From assembly GCF_024752355.1 (NCBI RefSeq), contig NZ_JANTHZ010000007.1, forward strand, positions 62,001 through 126,000: a stretch of 64,000 nt of DNA, written 5' to 3'. Positions 36,431-45,822 of this stretch are shown here, piece after piece (within the stretch, counting starts at the first letter, position 1; every line of letters begins with the position of its first letter). The position numbers and the translations under genes were made by a program. The notes below the pieces were generated by a model. The model saw only the letters and a list, made by a program, of their open reading frames with translations, searched no databases and had not been told where the DNA came from. This DNA is from Ancylobacter mangrovi. Lineage in GTDB: Bacteria; Pseudomonadota; Alphaproteobacteria; Rhizobiales; Xanthobacteraceae.

Positions 36431-36562
36431 TCAGCCATGGTCGCTTTCCTTGTTCATCCCGCACAGCGCGGCCGAGAGAAAGCCGGCGCCGAAGCCGAAG
36501 GCCGCCGCCAGCCAAAGGCCGAGGAGAAACATCCAGAGCGATAATGAGACGGTCGCGTTCAT
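36431..36562 (-). CDS. Small membrane protein, 43 residues
   Basis: The protein is MNATVSLSLWMFLLGLWLAA followed by AFGFGAGFLSAALC and a short charged tail. It contains one long membrane segment with glycine-rich packing. GGGAGG precedes the ATG by 7 bases and the start overlaps the stop of the upstream small ORF as ATGA. I do not recognise a family. The coupling and ribosome-binding site support expression. Confidence 0.5.
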   Translation of the reverse strand: MNATVSLSLWMFLLGLWLAAAFGFGAGFLSAALCGMNKESDHG

Positions 36563-36780
36563 TGCGCCGCCTCCCGAAACCCGGAAGGTGCGCGCGTCAG
36601 CGGCGCGGCATCGGCCATCAGCGCACGGGCGCTGGCGCGCAGCTTCGCCACGGGGACCGCGTCGACGATCTGCGTGATCTGCTCGGTGCTGGTGTCGGCG
36701 AACACGCAGGTCGCCTCGTCGGAGTTGAACCCTATCCCGACCGTCAGTTCGCGCGGCTCTCCTCGTGCGGCGCGGCGCAT
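36559..36780 (-). CDS. Small hypothetical protein, about 73 residues
   Basis: A soluble-looking protein starting MRRAARGEPRELTVGIGFNS and ending PLTRAPSGFREAAQ, with a middle part (ATCVFADTSTEQITQIVDAV) that reads like a compact alpha/beta fold. An in-frame TTG at 36792 could extend it by four residues. It is coupled by ATGA to the 43-residue membrane protein. Function is not recognised; the pair may belong with the DUF1254 gene 186 bp downstream. Confidence 0.45.
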   Translation of the reverse strand: MRRAARGEPRELTVGIGFNSDEATCVFADTSTEQITQIVDAVPVAKLRASARALMADAAPLTRAPSGFREAAQ

Positions 36781-36792
36781 GCAGTTTCCCAA

Positions 36793-37129
36793 TTTCGGTT
36801 TCCTCGTTCTTCTTCTGCGAGGCCGACAATGGGATCAATTCGCCGCGAAGAGCTTTGCATTTCCCGTCATCGGCTATCACGGGTTGAAGATCGATTGCGT
36901 CCTCCGGGTCGCAAACATGCAAGCGAGATCGATCGCCGGCGCGACCGTAGGCAGGCGCGCGCCACATTAAAAAGTGCAATACATCAATGAATTACGCGAT
37001 GTCGTTGGCGGAGCCGTGCCAGCCAAGCGCGGCTCCGGACACGCCTGGCACCGCTCGAGTGACACAGCCTTCACAGCAGGGGCAGGTCCGGTCCATTTCC
37101 GTCCAAACCCATCTCACCCCGGCGCGCCA
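36793..37129. other. Intergenic region with no convincing gene
   Basis: A 337-bp segment of visibly lower GC than its flanks, between the small ORF pair and the end of the siderophore operon. It should hold the promoter of the small ORFs. No coding frame, repeat or strong terminator was seen. Confidence 0.45.
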
Positions 37130-37921
37130 TCACTCCCGCGGCACGGCAACATCTCGTCCGCTCTCCTGGCGGATCACTTCCATCTCGATCCCGTAGATCG
37201 CCCGGAGCGTCGGCGGCGTGATGATGTCCTCCGGCGCGCCACGCGCGATCATCCTGCCGCTGTGCAGCGCGATGATGTCGTCGCAGTAGCGTGCGGCCAT
37301 GTTCACGTCGTGGAGCACGACGATGACGCCCGTACCGTTCTCGCGGCAGAGCGAGCGGACCAGATCCAGCACTTCGAGCTGGTGGGCGATGTCGAGCGCC
37401 GAGGTCGGCTCGTCGAGGAGAAGGCAGCGGGCGTCCTGCGCCACCAGCATCGCGATCCACACGCGCTGGCGCTCGCCGCCCGACAATGTGTCCACCAGCC
37501 GGTGCGCGAGGGATCCGGTGCTGGTCAGCTCGATCGCCTGCTCGACCTTGCGGCGATCCTCGGCCGAGAAACGGCCCAGCGCCCCGTGCCAGGGATAGCG
37601 GCCCAGCGCGATCAGTTCGCGCCCGGTCATGCCGCCGGTCGCCGGCGCGGTCTGCGGCAGATAGGCGACGCGGCGGGCGAAGGCGCGGGTGCTCCAGTCG
37701 TCGAGCGGGCGTCCTTCGAAACCGATATGGCCACCACTCGCCTCAAGCTGCCGGCCGAGCAGTTTGAGCAGGGTGGACTTGCCTGAGCCATTATGGCCGA
37801 TCAGCCCGACGACCTTGCCCGCCGGCACCTTCAGGCTGAGAGGATGCAGCAACATGCGCCCGTCCACGCTGAAATGCGCGTCGGCCAGCTCGAACAGCGT
37901 CTCTGCGGAAGTGTCCGTCAT
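37130..37921 (-). CDS. fhuC: Ferric-siderophore ABC transporter ATP-binding protein (FhuC-like)
   Basis: A 263-residue ATPase of the FecCD-associated family. Walker A is GHNGSGKS, the signature LSGGERQRVWIAM, Walker B CLLLDEP and the H-loop VLHDVNMAARYCDD, a hallmark of FhuC/FepC-type iron ATPases. Its start overlaps the esterase stop as ATGA. It powers import of ferric siderophore through FhuB. Confidence 0.92.
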   Translation of the reverse strand: MTDTSAETLFELADAHFSVDGRMLLHPLSLKVPAGKVVGLIGHNGSGKSTLLKLLGRQLEASGGHIGFEGRPLDDWSTRAFARRVAYLPQTAPATGGMTGRELIALGRYPWHGALGRFSAEDRRKVEQAIELTSTGSLAHRLVDTLSGGERQRVWIAMLVAQDARCLLLDEPTSALDIAHQLEVLDLVRSLCRENGTGVIVVLHDVNMAARYCDDIIALHSGRMIARGAPEDIITPPTLRAIYGIEMEVIRQESGRDVAVPRE

Positions 37922-38775
37922 GCCGGATCCCGACCAAAGGCGAAGCGGATGCCGAGATTGATGGTCGCGGGCAGCACCGACATGTGCGTCTCGCCGGGCA
38001 GGAAGACGTATTGCGTGGTTAGCCCCGGCGCCATCGCCAGCCGTTCCGCCATCTCCCTTGTGTGGTCGACGATCCGGCTCTCCTCGAAGTTGGCGAGCCG
38101 CTTCTCCTCATCGCAGGCGCCGACCTGAAACGGCGCGAGCTTCTGCTCATACTCGCCGACCAGCAGCATCACCCGGCCCTCATGGGTGTCTCCCTTGGCG
38201 ACGAAGGCCTCCGCCGCGGCGACGATCCCGCCGCCCTCCCACCAGATGGCGGGACTGGAGGAGATCCAGCGGGAGAAGGCTGTCGGACGACGGAATAAAG
38301 CGTGCAGCACGAAAAGCCCGCCGAAGGAATGGCCGAGGATCGACTGACGGCTCGTGTCGATCGGCACGCGCCGGGCGATTTCGGGCTTCAGCTCGTCTTC
38401 GATGAAGGCGAGGAACGCGTCGGCGCCACCGGTGCGGACGTCCGGGCCATCGGCCGTGAAGGGCGGGTAGGTCTTGCCCGGCGGCGGGCCGAGATCCCAG
38501 GAACGGCGCACGCCGTCATAGGCATCGTCGACGGGATAGCCGATGCCGACCATCACGCCCCACTCGATTCCGGTGCCGAGCGGCCAGGCGGCCTGCACCC
38601 GCATCGTGTCCGCCGCGGTTCCGGCGACCGCATTGGCATCGGTGTAATAGAGCACCGGCCAGCCCTCCGCTGGCGGCTCACCCGGCGGCTGATAGAGGAA
38701 GATGCGCCAGGTGGCACTCCCATCGCCCGGCGCAAGATCGAAAACCGTCGTTTGAGGAATGAGGGCGGCGGTCAT
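37918..38775 (-). CDS. Siderophore esterase-like alpha/beta hydrolase (IroE/BesA type)
   Basis: A 285-residue esterase of the family that includes IroE and Fes-like enzymes. The nucleophile elbow is GHSFGGLFVLHALF and the catalytic histidine lies in PGETHMSVL. No signal peptide is present, so it is cytoplasmic. It is translationally coupled to FhuB upstream and FhuC downstream. It probably hydrolyses ester bonds of the imported ferric siderophore to release iron. An ester-containing hydroxamate such as a fusarinine would fit the FhuBCD-type importer, but the ligand is inferred. Confidence 0.85.
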   Translation of the reverse strand: MTAALIPQTTVFDLAPGDGSATWRIFLYQPPGEPPAEGWPVLYYTDANAVAGTAADTMRVQAAWPLGTGIEWGVMVGIGYPVDDAYDGVRRSWDLGPPPGKTYPPFTADGPDVRTGGADAFLAFIEDELKPEIARRVPIDTSRQSILGHSFGGLFVLHALFRRPTAFSRWISSSPAIWWEGGGIVAAAEAFVAKGDTHEGRVMLLVGEYEQKLAPFQVGACDEEKRLANFEESRIVDHTREMAERLAMAPGLTTQYVFLPGETHMSVLPATINLGIRFAFGRDPA

Positions 38776-40781
38776 GGTGTCTGCCTGCGTGTGAGGAGCC
38801 AGAGGAACACGGGGGCTCCGATCGCCGAAGCGACCAGACCCGCGGGGAGTTGCCAGGGAAAGGCGATGGTGCGGCCGATGAAGTCGGCGCCGACCATGAT
38901 CGCGCTCCCGAGCAACGCGGCGCCGACAAGTTCGGGCAAGGCCCGCCGGAGCCCGGCGAGACGGGCGAGCGGCGGGGCAACCAGCCCGACAAAGGACAGC
39001 GGCCCGACCAGCAGCGTCGCGAGAGCGGTCGCAAGCGCGGCCAGCGCGAGCAGCAGCGAACGGCTCAAGAGCGACGAGATACCGAGCGCCCGCGCGGAGG
39101 CATCGCCGAGCGGCAGGATTTCGAGCCAGCGCGCGACCATCGGCAGCGCCGCAAGCACCAGCGCGGCGGCAACGATGCTGCCGATGGCGGAAGCGGTATC
39201 GACCCCGTAGGTGGAGCCGGTCATCCAGTTGAACAGGCGCATGGCGCGCGGATCGCCGCTCGCCATCAGGATGCTGACGAGGGAATCGAGCAACGCCCCG
39301 ATGGCGATGCCTGCCAGGATCACCCGCTCAGGCGCCCCTTTCGACGCACGCGCAAGGGCCAGGATCACAACCAGAGCCAGCGATGCACCCGCCGTCGTGG
39401 CGAGCACCTGCCCGGTACGGGCGGATAAATCGAACAGGAACAGCGCGACCATGAGCCCGCCGGCCGCACCCGCGCTCACGCCCAGCACTTCCGGGCTCGC
39501 CATCGGGTTGCCGGTCATGCGCTGGAGGATGCCGCCGGCCACGGCCAGCAATGTTCCGCCCGCAATCGCCGCGAGAATGCGTGGGAATCGAAGCGACCAC
39601 AGCAGATCGCCCGGCAGCGCGGCGCCCCATCCTTTCACGCCTGGCCCGACGGTTGCCGAAATCGCGGAAACGACCAGCAGCAGAACGGCCAGCCCGGCGA
39701 GAAGCGGTGCCGGGCGGATCATGTTCATCGCAGGCGAGATGAGCCCGGAGACGCTGTGCGGCGGCAGGTTGAGCCGGGGCACCATCCACAGCAGCAGCGG
39801 CGCGCCGAGCATCGCCGTGACGGCGCCGGTCGGCAGCATCATCTCATAGGAACTGGAGAGCAGCATCACCATCTGGTCGGTGAGGCAAAGCAGGGCAGCG
39901 CCAAGCAGCGCGGCCGCGACCAGCCGCGAGCCGAGCCGTCGTGCTCCGCTCAGGCGGGCGAGCACGGGAGCCGCCAGGCCGATGAACCCGAAGCTGCCGA
40001 CACTGGCGACGACGAAGGCGCTCAGCGCCACCGCCACAGCCAGCGCGGCAAAGCGGAACAGCCTGAGCGACAGGCCGAGGCTGCGCGCCGCGGAATCCTC
40101 GAGCCCCAGCAGCGTCAGCGGCCGGAGCAGCAGCACCGCCGCGATGCCCGCCACGGCGATGCGCGGCGCCAGCTCGGCGGCAACCGACCAGTCCTGCTGG
40201 CTCAGCGAGCCCGCACCCCACAGAAACAGCCCGGCGAGGTAGTGGCTGTTGAACAGGGTAAGCAGCGCCGCCAGCGAAGCGCAGGCAAGGCCAGTCACCA
40301 TGCCGGCGAGGATGACGACCAGCGGCGCAAAGCCGCTGCGCCGCGACAGCAGCAATACGAGCAGAATGGCGAGCAGCCCGCCCCCTAACGCCACCCATTC
40401 CCGCCCGAAGCCGATGAGCACCGGGGCGAAGATCAGCGTTGCGCCGAGAGCGAGATTGGCACCCGCCTCGACGCCGAGCGTGGTCGGCGAGGCGATCGGG
40501 TTGCGCAGCACCTGCTGCAACAGAGCACCCGACAGCCCAAGCGCAGCACCGGCCAGCAGGCTGACGGCGAGACGCGGTGCGAGGCTGTAGAACACCAGCA
40601 GTTCGGCGATATCGGCCGTGTCGGGCTCGACGAGCGCGCGCCACCATTTTTGGGGCGGCAGTTGCATCGACAGATTGGCCGTGCAGGCGAGGACCGCCGG
40701 GAGGCCCAGCAGCAGAACCAGCGCAAGCGGGCGCAGCTTCGGACGCATGCCGCCCGAGCTCGACACGGCCACATCACCCAT
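38772..40781 (-). CDS. fhuB: Ferric-hydroxamate ABC transporter permease FhuB (fused double permease)
   Basis: A 669-residue protein with two FecCD-type permease halves (about residues 10-335 and 350-665), together about twenty membrane helices. Each half has the family blocks LLQQVLRNPIASPTTLGVEAGA or ILQRMTGNPMASPEVLGVSA, and FIGLAAPVLAR or FVGLVAPPLAR. The fused arrangement is characteristic of FhuB. It is flanked by FhuD and the esterase with overlapping reading frames. Confidence 0.93.
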   Translation of the reverse strand: MGDVAVSSSGGMRPKLRPLALVLLLGLPAVLACTANLSMQLPPQKWWRALVEPDTADIAELLVFYSLAPRLAVSLLAGAALGLSGALLQQVLRNPIASPTTLGVEAGANLALGATLIFAPVLIGFGREWVALGGGLLAILLVLLLSRRSGFAPLVVILAGMVTGLACASLAALLTLFNSHYLAGLFLWGAGSLSQQDWSVAAELAPRIAVAGIAAVLLLRPLTLLGLEDSAARSLGLSLRLFRFAALAVAVALSAFVVASVGSFGFIGLAAPVLARLSGARRLGSRLVAAALLGAALLCLTDQMVMLLSSSYEMMLPTGAVTAMLGAPLLLWMVPRLNLPPHSVSGLISPAMNMIRPAPLLAGLAVLLLVVSAISATVGPGVKGWGAALPGDLLWSLRFPRILAAIAGGTLLAVAGGILQRMTGNPMASPEVLGVSAGAAGGLMVALFLFDLSARTGQVLATTAGASLALVVILALARASKGAPERVILAGIAIGALLDSLVSILMASGDPRAMRLFNWMTGSTYGVDTASAIGSIVAAALVLAALPMVARWLEILPLGDASARALGISSLLSRSLLLALAALATALATLLVGPLSFVGLVAPPLARLAGLRRALPELVGAALLGSAIMVGADFIGRTIAFPWQLPAGLVASAIGAPVFLWLLTRRQTP

Positions 40782-41685
40782 TGGACGGCGCTCCGCCGAG
40801 CACGAGCGATATCTGCCGCGCGAAACGCATGGCCGCAGGCAGCATGCCGAACATCAGCGCCGCCGGCAGTCGATAGATGCGCCCGGATTCGACCGCCGGC
40901 AGACGGTTCCAGAGCGGGCTGGCCGCGAGCCTGTCCAGCGTGTCGGGCGCAATCGGCTCGAGATAGGCGATGCCGCTCGCCGGGCTTACAGAGAGTTCCT
41001 CGATGCCGACCGTGTTGAAGCCCCAGTAATTGCTGGCTCGCGGCCAGCCATTGGTCAGGCCGCAACGTTCGAGAACGTCGCCGAACAGGCTGCCCCGGCC
41101 GTAGACACGCACGTGCCGGGTGTCGAGAAACTGGACGATCAGCAGCGATCTTCCGCCAAGACCCGCAGCGGCAAGGTGCTCGCGAACCTCGTCCATCACT
41201 GTCTGCGCCCGGGAAATGAGGTCCTCGCCGGCGCTCTCCATGCCGACGGCGCCGGCAAGCTCGCGCGTGGCCGCGACGCTGCGAGCGTAGATCGGACCCG
41301 GCGGCGGTGCATAGACCGAGAAGGTCCGCGTCGGCGCGAAGCGCTCCAGCAGCGGGGTGATGTCGTCGAGAAACGGCGTCGTGACGATGAGGTCCGGCTT
41401 GAGTGCAGCGAGCAGTTCGAGGTTCGGCTCGCGATCCGTGCCGAGATTGACGATATCCGCCGGCAAGGGAGGCTCGACCACCCAGTCCGCCCATGTATTC
41501 GGGTCCGGCACCGCAATGGGCGGCAGGCCCATTTCGATAAGCGTCTCGGCGAGGCCGAAATCCATCGCGGCGATGCGGGGCCGGCTGCCGGCAGTGACCG
41601 CCGCCGCCGAAAAGGGGCGCGCGAGGACGCCGGCCGCGAGCCCGCCGAGCATGAGCGCCCGGCGGGAATGCAGGGAGCCGCGCAT
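40774..41685 (-). CDS. fhuD: Ferric-siderophore substrate-binding protein (FhuD-like)
   Basis: A 303-residue periplasmic receptor. The start at 41685 gives MRGSLHSRRALMLGGLAAGV, a twin-arginine signal, and overlaps the TonB receptor stop by one base (TGATG). A longer frame from 41739 would add 18 residues inside the receptor gene. The mature part has PRIAAMDFGLAETLIEMG and IVVTTPFL-like blocks of the FhuD/BtuF fold. It delivers the siderophore to FhuB. Confidence 0.9.
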   Translation of the reverse strand: MRGSLHSRRALMLGGLAAGVLARPFSAAAVTAGSRPRIAAMDFGLAETLIEMGLPPIAVPDPNTWADWVVEPPLPADIVNLGTDREPNLELLAALKPDLIVTTPFLDDITPLLERFAPTRTFSVYAPPPGPIYARSVAATRELAGAVGMESAGEDLISRAQTVMDEVREHLAAAGLGGRSLLIVQFLDTRHVRVYGRGSLFGDVLERCGLTNGWPRASNYWGFNTVGIEELSVSPASGIAYLEPIAPDTLDRLAASPLWNRLPAVESGRIYRLPAALMFGMLPAAMRFARQISLVLGGAPSNG

Positions 41686-44126
41686 CACCAGCGGTACTTC
41701 AGGCCCGCCAGAACCGTGCGCGGGGCACCGAGATAGCAATAGCCGGCGTCACAGGTGACGTAATCCTCGTCGAGCAGGTTCTGGGCGTTGACCTGCAGGC
41801 TCCAGCCCTTGAGCTTCGAATTGAGATACGAGAAGTCGTAGCTCAGCTTGGCGTCGACGAGCGTGTAGGCGTCGTTCTCGAAGGTGTTGAGACTGTCGCC
41901 CCAGGTCGCGCCGGTGTAGCGCACGCCGGCACCGACACCGAGGCCCGCCAGCGTGGTGCCGGGCTGGAACTGGTAGTCGGCCCAGATCGCAAAAGCGTTC
42001 TGCGGCTGGCCCGAAGGCGTCAGGCCGATCGTCGTCGGATCGCCGGCCACATTGGTGAGGTCGAGATAGGTGTAAGCACCGCGAACGCGCCAGCCGGCCC
42101 CGAGATTGGCGACCGCCTCGAGTTCGAAGCCGCGGGCCCGCACCTCGCCGGTCTGCACCTGGTAGAGCGGATTGCTTTCGTCGGTGACGAGCCCGTTCTC
42201 CTGGTTGATCTGGAACACGGCGGCGGTGAAGTAGCCGTCAAAGCCGACCGGCTGGTACTTCACGCCGGCTTCGATCTGCTTCGCCGTGGTCGGATCGAAG
42301 GAATCGCCATTGCTATCGACGCCAAGATTGGGCGCGAAGGAGGTCGAGTAGCTGACGTAAGGCGCAATGCCGTTGTCGAACAGATAGGTCAGGCCGGCAC
42401 GCCAGGTGAACTCGCTGTCGTCGATGTTCTCGGTCGTGCTGTTGAGCAGATCCTCGTCCTTGCTGTCGACCCAGTCCTGACGTCCCGACAGGGTCAGGAT
42501 CCAGCGATCGAACTGCATCTGATCCTGAATATAGAGGCCGGTCTGTGCCTGACGCTGGCGATAGCGCGACGAGTTGAAGGGCGGATCCTCGGTCGAGCCG
42601 AGCGGCTGGTTGGTGTTGTAGTCGTAATCCGCGGCGGTGCCGAAGCCGATGCCGCCATCGAGCGACAGATAGGTATAGTCGAGGCCCACCAGCAGCTTGT
42701 GCTCGATCGCGCCGGTGGCGAAATTGGCCTCCACCTGATTGTCGACGGCGAAGGCGTCCAGGAGGTCATGGACATAGCCGGTGTAGCGGCTGGCAATGTT
42801 GGTGTCCGGGTCGAGATCGTTCAGGCCGGTGTAGCGCACCGTGGTGTCGGCATTGCCGTAGCGCAGCTTCTGACGGACGGTGAAGACCTCGTTGAACTCG
42901 TGCTCGGCTTCGTAACCGACACGCCACTGTTCCTGCGGCTGGCTGTTATAGTCGCCGGGCGACCGGCTGAAGGTCTCGCTGCCCGTGCCATCCCAGGCAT
43001 AGTACGGCAGCGACGCCGGGGTCTCCGACTTCTGATATTCGCCGAGGAAGGTGATCTTGGTCTGGTCCGTGGGCTTCCACGTCAGCGCCGGCGCGATGAA
43101 GGTCATGTCATTGACGCCGCCGCCGAGCGTGTTCGGCGAACCGGCATCGCGCAGCAGGCCGGTCAGGCGGTAGAGGAACTGGCCGTCCTTGTCGATCGGG
43201 CCGCCAATATCGAACTGGCCCTGCAGCCAGTCATAATTGCCGCCCTGCAGCTCGATCTCGCCGAAGGCCTCTTCGGTGGGACGCTTGGACTGGACATCGA
43301 CCAGGCCACCCGGCGAACCGAGGCCGTAAAGCGCCGAGCTCGGGCCGCGCAATACCGATACGCTCTCGACGCCATAAGGCTCGATCTTGAACACCGACAT
43401 GTTCGCGCCGGGCCAGCGCAGGCCGTCGCGGAAGATGCCGTTATAGGTGGTGTCGAAGCCGCGGATGGTAAAAACGTCGAAGCGCGGGTCGTAGCCACTC
43501 TGGCCGGTGCGCACGCCGGGCGTGTAGTCGACCGCCTGCGTCAGCGACTGCACATTGCGGTCATTGAGTTCCTGCCGTGTGACCACCGAAATCGATTGCG
43601 GCGTCTCGATCAGGGGCGTGTCGGTCTTGGTGCCGACCGTGCCGCGATTGGCGACATAGCCGACCGTGCCGCTACCCTCGCCTTCGACGGCGATGGTGTC
43701 GAGCGCGATGCCGCTGTCGGGGCCACCCATGCCCACGGAAGACGTCGGATCCTCGATGGTCACGCGGTTGGGCGCGGTGAAGCGGTAGGTCAGGCCGGTG
43801 CCGCGCAGCAGCGCGTCGAGCGCCTCGGGCGCACTCAAGGTGCCGGAGACCGCGGAAGAGCGGCGTCCACCGAACTTCGCCGTGTCATAGAACACCCGCA
43901 CCCCGGCCTTCTGGGCGAAGGAGAGAATGGCCCGGTTAAGATCCTGCGCGGGGATGTCGAAAGCGATCTTCACCGGAGCAACGGTCGCCGTGCCTTGCGC
44001 CCGGGCGGCCGGCATCGAGAGGGCGAGACCTGCGACTGTCAGACCGAAGACCAGGGCATTGGCCGCCGCACCGGCGAAATAGTGCCCGCGCAGTCGTCCT
44101 GTGCTGCGATGTACTTGGGTCGTCAT
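41685..44126 (-). CDS. TonB-dependent siderophore receptor with STN signalling domain
   Basis: An 813-residue outer-membrane receptor. A signal peptide runs to about residue 43 (ALSMPAARAQ). The STN domain (about 51-125) contains FDIPAQDLNRAILSFAQKAG, then a short linker, the plug (about 165-280, with the TonB-box-like start near 150) and a 22-strand barrel ending in LAGLKYRW. The STN domain together with adjacent fecR and fecI indicates FecA-type surface signalling. FpvA/FhuE-like receptors of this build take up ferric siderophores, here probably hydroxamates. Confidence 0.93.
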   Translation of the reverse strand: MTTQVHRSTGRLRGHYFAGAAANALVFGLTVAGLALSMPAARAQGTATVAPVKIAFDIPAQDLNRAILSFAQKAGVRVFYDTAKFGGRRSSAVSGTLSAPEALDALLRGTGLTYRFTAPNRVTIEDPTSSVGMGGPDSGIALDTIAVEGEGSGTVGYVANRGTVGTKTDTPLIETPQSISVVTRQELNDRNVQSLTQAVDYTPGVRTGQSGYDPRFDVFTIRGFDTTYNGIFRDGLRWPGANMSVFKIEPYGVESVSVLRGPSSALYGLGSPGGLVDVQSKRPTEEAFGEIELQGGNYDWLQGQFDIGGPIDKDGQFLYRLTGLLRDAGSPNTLGGGVNDMTFIAPALTWKPTDQTKITFLGEYQKSETPASLPYYAWDGTGSETFSRSPGDYNSQPQEQWRVGYEAEHEFNEVFTVRQKLRYGNADTTVRYTGLNDLDPDTNIASRYTGYVHDLLDAFAVDNQVEANFATGAIEHKLLVGLDYTYLSLDGGIGFGTAADYDYNTNQPLGSTEDPPFNSSRYRQRQAQTGLYIQDQMQFDRWILTLSGRQDWVDSKDEDLLNSTTENIDDSEFTWRAGLTYLFDNGIAPYVSYSTSFAPNLGVDSNGDSFDPTTAKQIEAGVKYQPVGFDGYFTAAVFQINQENGLVTDESNPLYQVQTGEVRARGFELEAVANLGAGWRVRGAYTYLDLTNVAGDPTTIGLTPSGQPQNAFAIWADYQFQPGTTLAGLGVGAGVRYTGATWGDSLNTFENDAYTLVDAKLSYDFSYLNSKLKGWSLQVNAQNLLDEDYVTCDAGYCYLGAPRTVLAGLKYRW

Positions 44127-44189
44127 GAGGCGTCGTTCCTTCCAGATCGCACGGAGCGCATGCCGGGCGGCAATGCGCGGCGGTTCGCA

Positions 44190-44203
44190 GGAAGGAAGAC
44201 AAC
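44190..44203 (-). promoter_or_regulatory. Possible FecI-type -10 region upstream of the receptor
   Basis: On the minus strand GTTGTCTTCCTTCC lies 64 bp upstream of the receptor start. FecI-type promoters of alphaproteobacterial receptors often show a CGTCTTCC-like -10 element. The -35 element is not clear. This is a weak suggestion. Confidence 0.25.
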
Positions 44204-44250
44204 TGAGCCGGCGGAGTCCGTAACGAAAAGTTGAGAAAATTCAGACGCGA

Positions 44251-45234
44251 TCAGTAAAGCACTGTGATCAATGGATAAATCGATCTGGCGCTGATGCCGA
44301 GTTCAGCGGTCATCGTCTCTATGGCATCCCCGAGATCGTCGGTCGCAAACACACCGCTGACCCGGCGGCGGGCAAGCGTCTCGTCGAGGATGACGATGCG
44401 CCCGCGTCGGTAGCGGTTCAGCGTCTCGACCACATGACGAAGCGGCGTGCCGTTGAACACCAGCATGCCGCGGCGCCAGGCCGTTGCCGTCTCGACATCG
44501 CGCGAGCGCACGCGTCCCATGCCTCGCTCCGGTGTGTAGCGCACCTCTTCGCCGGGCGAGAGCACGACGCCTTGCCGCTCGCCGTTCCGCTGCAATGCCA
44601 CATTGACCTGATGTTCGATCGCCAGCACGTCGGCGCCACTGCCGGCTTCTTCGATGACGAATTGCGTGCCCAGCGCCGTCGTGGTGCCGCCGGCCGCCTC
44701 GACCACGAAGGGGCGCGGTTCCCGGTCGGTGCGCGGCATGGCGGAGAAGAACACTTCGCCGGCAAGAAACTTCACCCGCCGCTCCTTGTCGTCGAAGTCG
44801 ACGACGATGGCGCTCGCCGGGCCCAGTTCGACCGAACTGCCGTCGGTCAGCGTCACCGTCCGCAGTTCGCCCGGCGATGTGCGGTAGTCGGCCGTCGCCA
44901 GCAGCCACAGATCGCCGAACTGATAGCGCGCGATGCCGGCGCCGAGCGCCAGAAGGCCAAGCAGCGCACCGATCCTCACCGCACGCTGGGCCACCGAGCT
45001 TTTCCGGCGTGTACGCGAAAGGCCCCGCAAGGGACCCGGATCATGCCGCAGCAGGGAAAGCTCCCGCCATGTCGCGCCGGCCTCCTCAAAGGCGGCCCGG
45101 TGGTCCGGCGCCTCCTCGAGCCAGGAACGCAGCGCGCGCTGCTCCTCCTCGCTCAGCGGCGAGCCATCGAGGCGCGCCACCCACTCGGCGGCACGCATGC
45201 CGATCTCATCGGCGCGATCGTCGATGCTGCTCAC
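44251..45234 (-). CDS. fecR: FecR-type anti-sigma factor/sensor
   Basis: About 327 residues. The cytoplasmic N-terminal domain (AAEWVARLDGSPLSEEEQRALRSWL) binds the sigma factor. One membrane helix (VRIGALLGLLALGAGIARYQ) follows, then the periplasmic FecR domain (RTVTLTDGSSVELGPASAIVV onward), which contacts the STN domain. All candidate starts are weak: TTG at 45276, GTG at 45234 and ATG at 45198; I use the GTG. It lies between fecI and the receptor, which fits signal relay from the outer membrane. Confidence 0.88.
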   Translation of the reverse strand: MSSIDDRADEIGMRAAEWVARLDGSPLSEEEQRALRSWLEEAPDHRAAFEEAGATWRELSLLRHDPGPLRGLSRTRRKSSVAQRAVRIGALLGLLALGAGIARYQFGDLWLLATADYRTSPGELRTVTLTDGSSVELGPASAIVVDFDDKERRVKFLAGEVFFSAMPRTDREPRPFVVEAAGGTTTALGTQFVIEEAGSGADVLAIEHQVNVALQRNGERQGVVLSPGEEVRYTPERGMGRVRSRDVETATAWRRGMLVFNGTPLRHVVETLNRYRRGRIVILDETLARRRVSGVFATDDLGDAIETMTAELGISARSIYPLITVLY

Positions 45235-45327
45235 TTCCGGGCTTTCGCAGTTCGATACCGTCCCGCTATAGGACAACTGAGCGGGGTCGACACAGTAAAT
45301 CGAAGGTGCATCTGCGGCGATGCGACC

Positions 45328-45822
45328 TCAGCGGTCGCGCAGGCGGCGCGTCATATGCGCGATCGCCAGGGCGAGATGCTTCTGCACCGAACTCTCGGAA
45401 ATGCGCAACTGCCGGGCGACTTCGGCATGGGTCAGGCCGTCAATGCGGTTCAGCGCGAAGATTTCCTGCGTGCGCCGGGGCAGTTCCTGCACGAGCAGGT
45501 GGATACGTTCCAGCTGGAGGCGCGAATCGACCACATCCTCGGGCGAGGGCTCATCGGCAGCTATTTCAGCAAAAGCCTCCGGTGCCACCGTGTCGGTACG
45601 GCGCCTTGCTTCCTGCTTGCGATGATTGAGCAGCAGGTTTCTCGCGATGGTATAAAGATAGGCCCGGATGTTCTGAATGCGCGTTTCCGGACGCTCCAGC
45701 ACGTTTACGAACGTGTCCTGCACCAGATCGCACGCCGTATGTCCGTCGCCGAGCCGGCGCTGCAGATAGCTCCGCAGCTCCGCCTCGTGCGCTGAGAATA
45801 CAAACGACAGATCGGACTGCAT
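45328..45822 (-). CDS. fecI: FecI-like ECF sigma factor
   Basis: A 164-residue sigma-70 family ECF factor. Region 2 (about 15-80) contains DGHTACDLVQDTFVNVLER and AYLYTIARNLLLNHRKQEARR; region 4 (about 105-160) has LPRRTQEIFALNRIDGLTHAEVARQL and a recognition helix ISESSVQKHLALAIAHM. It should direct transcription of the receptor operon when FecR is triggered by siderophore binding. Its promoter region carries nested inverted repeats (45919-45958). Confidence 0.93.
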   Translation of the reverse strand: MQSDLSFVFSAHEAELRSYLQRRLGDGHTACDLVQDTFVNVLERPETRIQNIRAYLYTIARNLLLNHRKQEARRRTDTVAPEAFAEIAADEPSPEDVVDSRLQLERIHLLVQELPRRTQEIFALNRIDGLTHAEVARQLRISESSVQKHLALAIAHMTRRLRDR

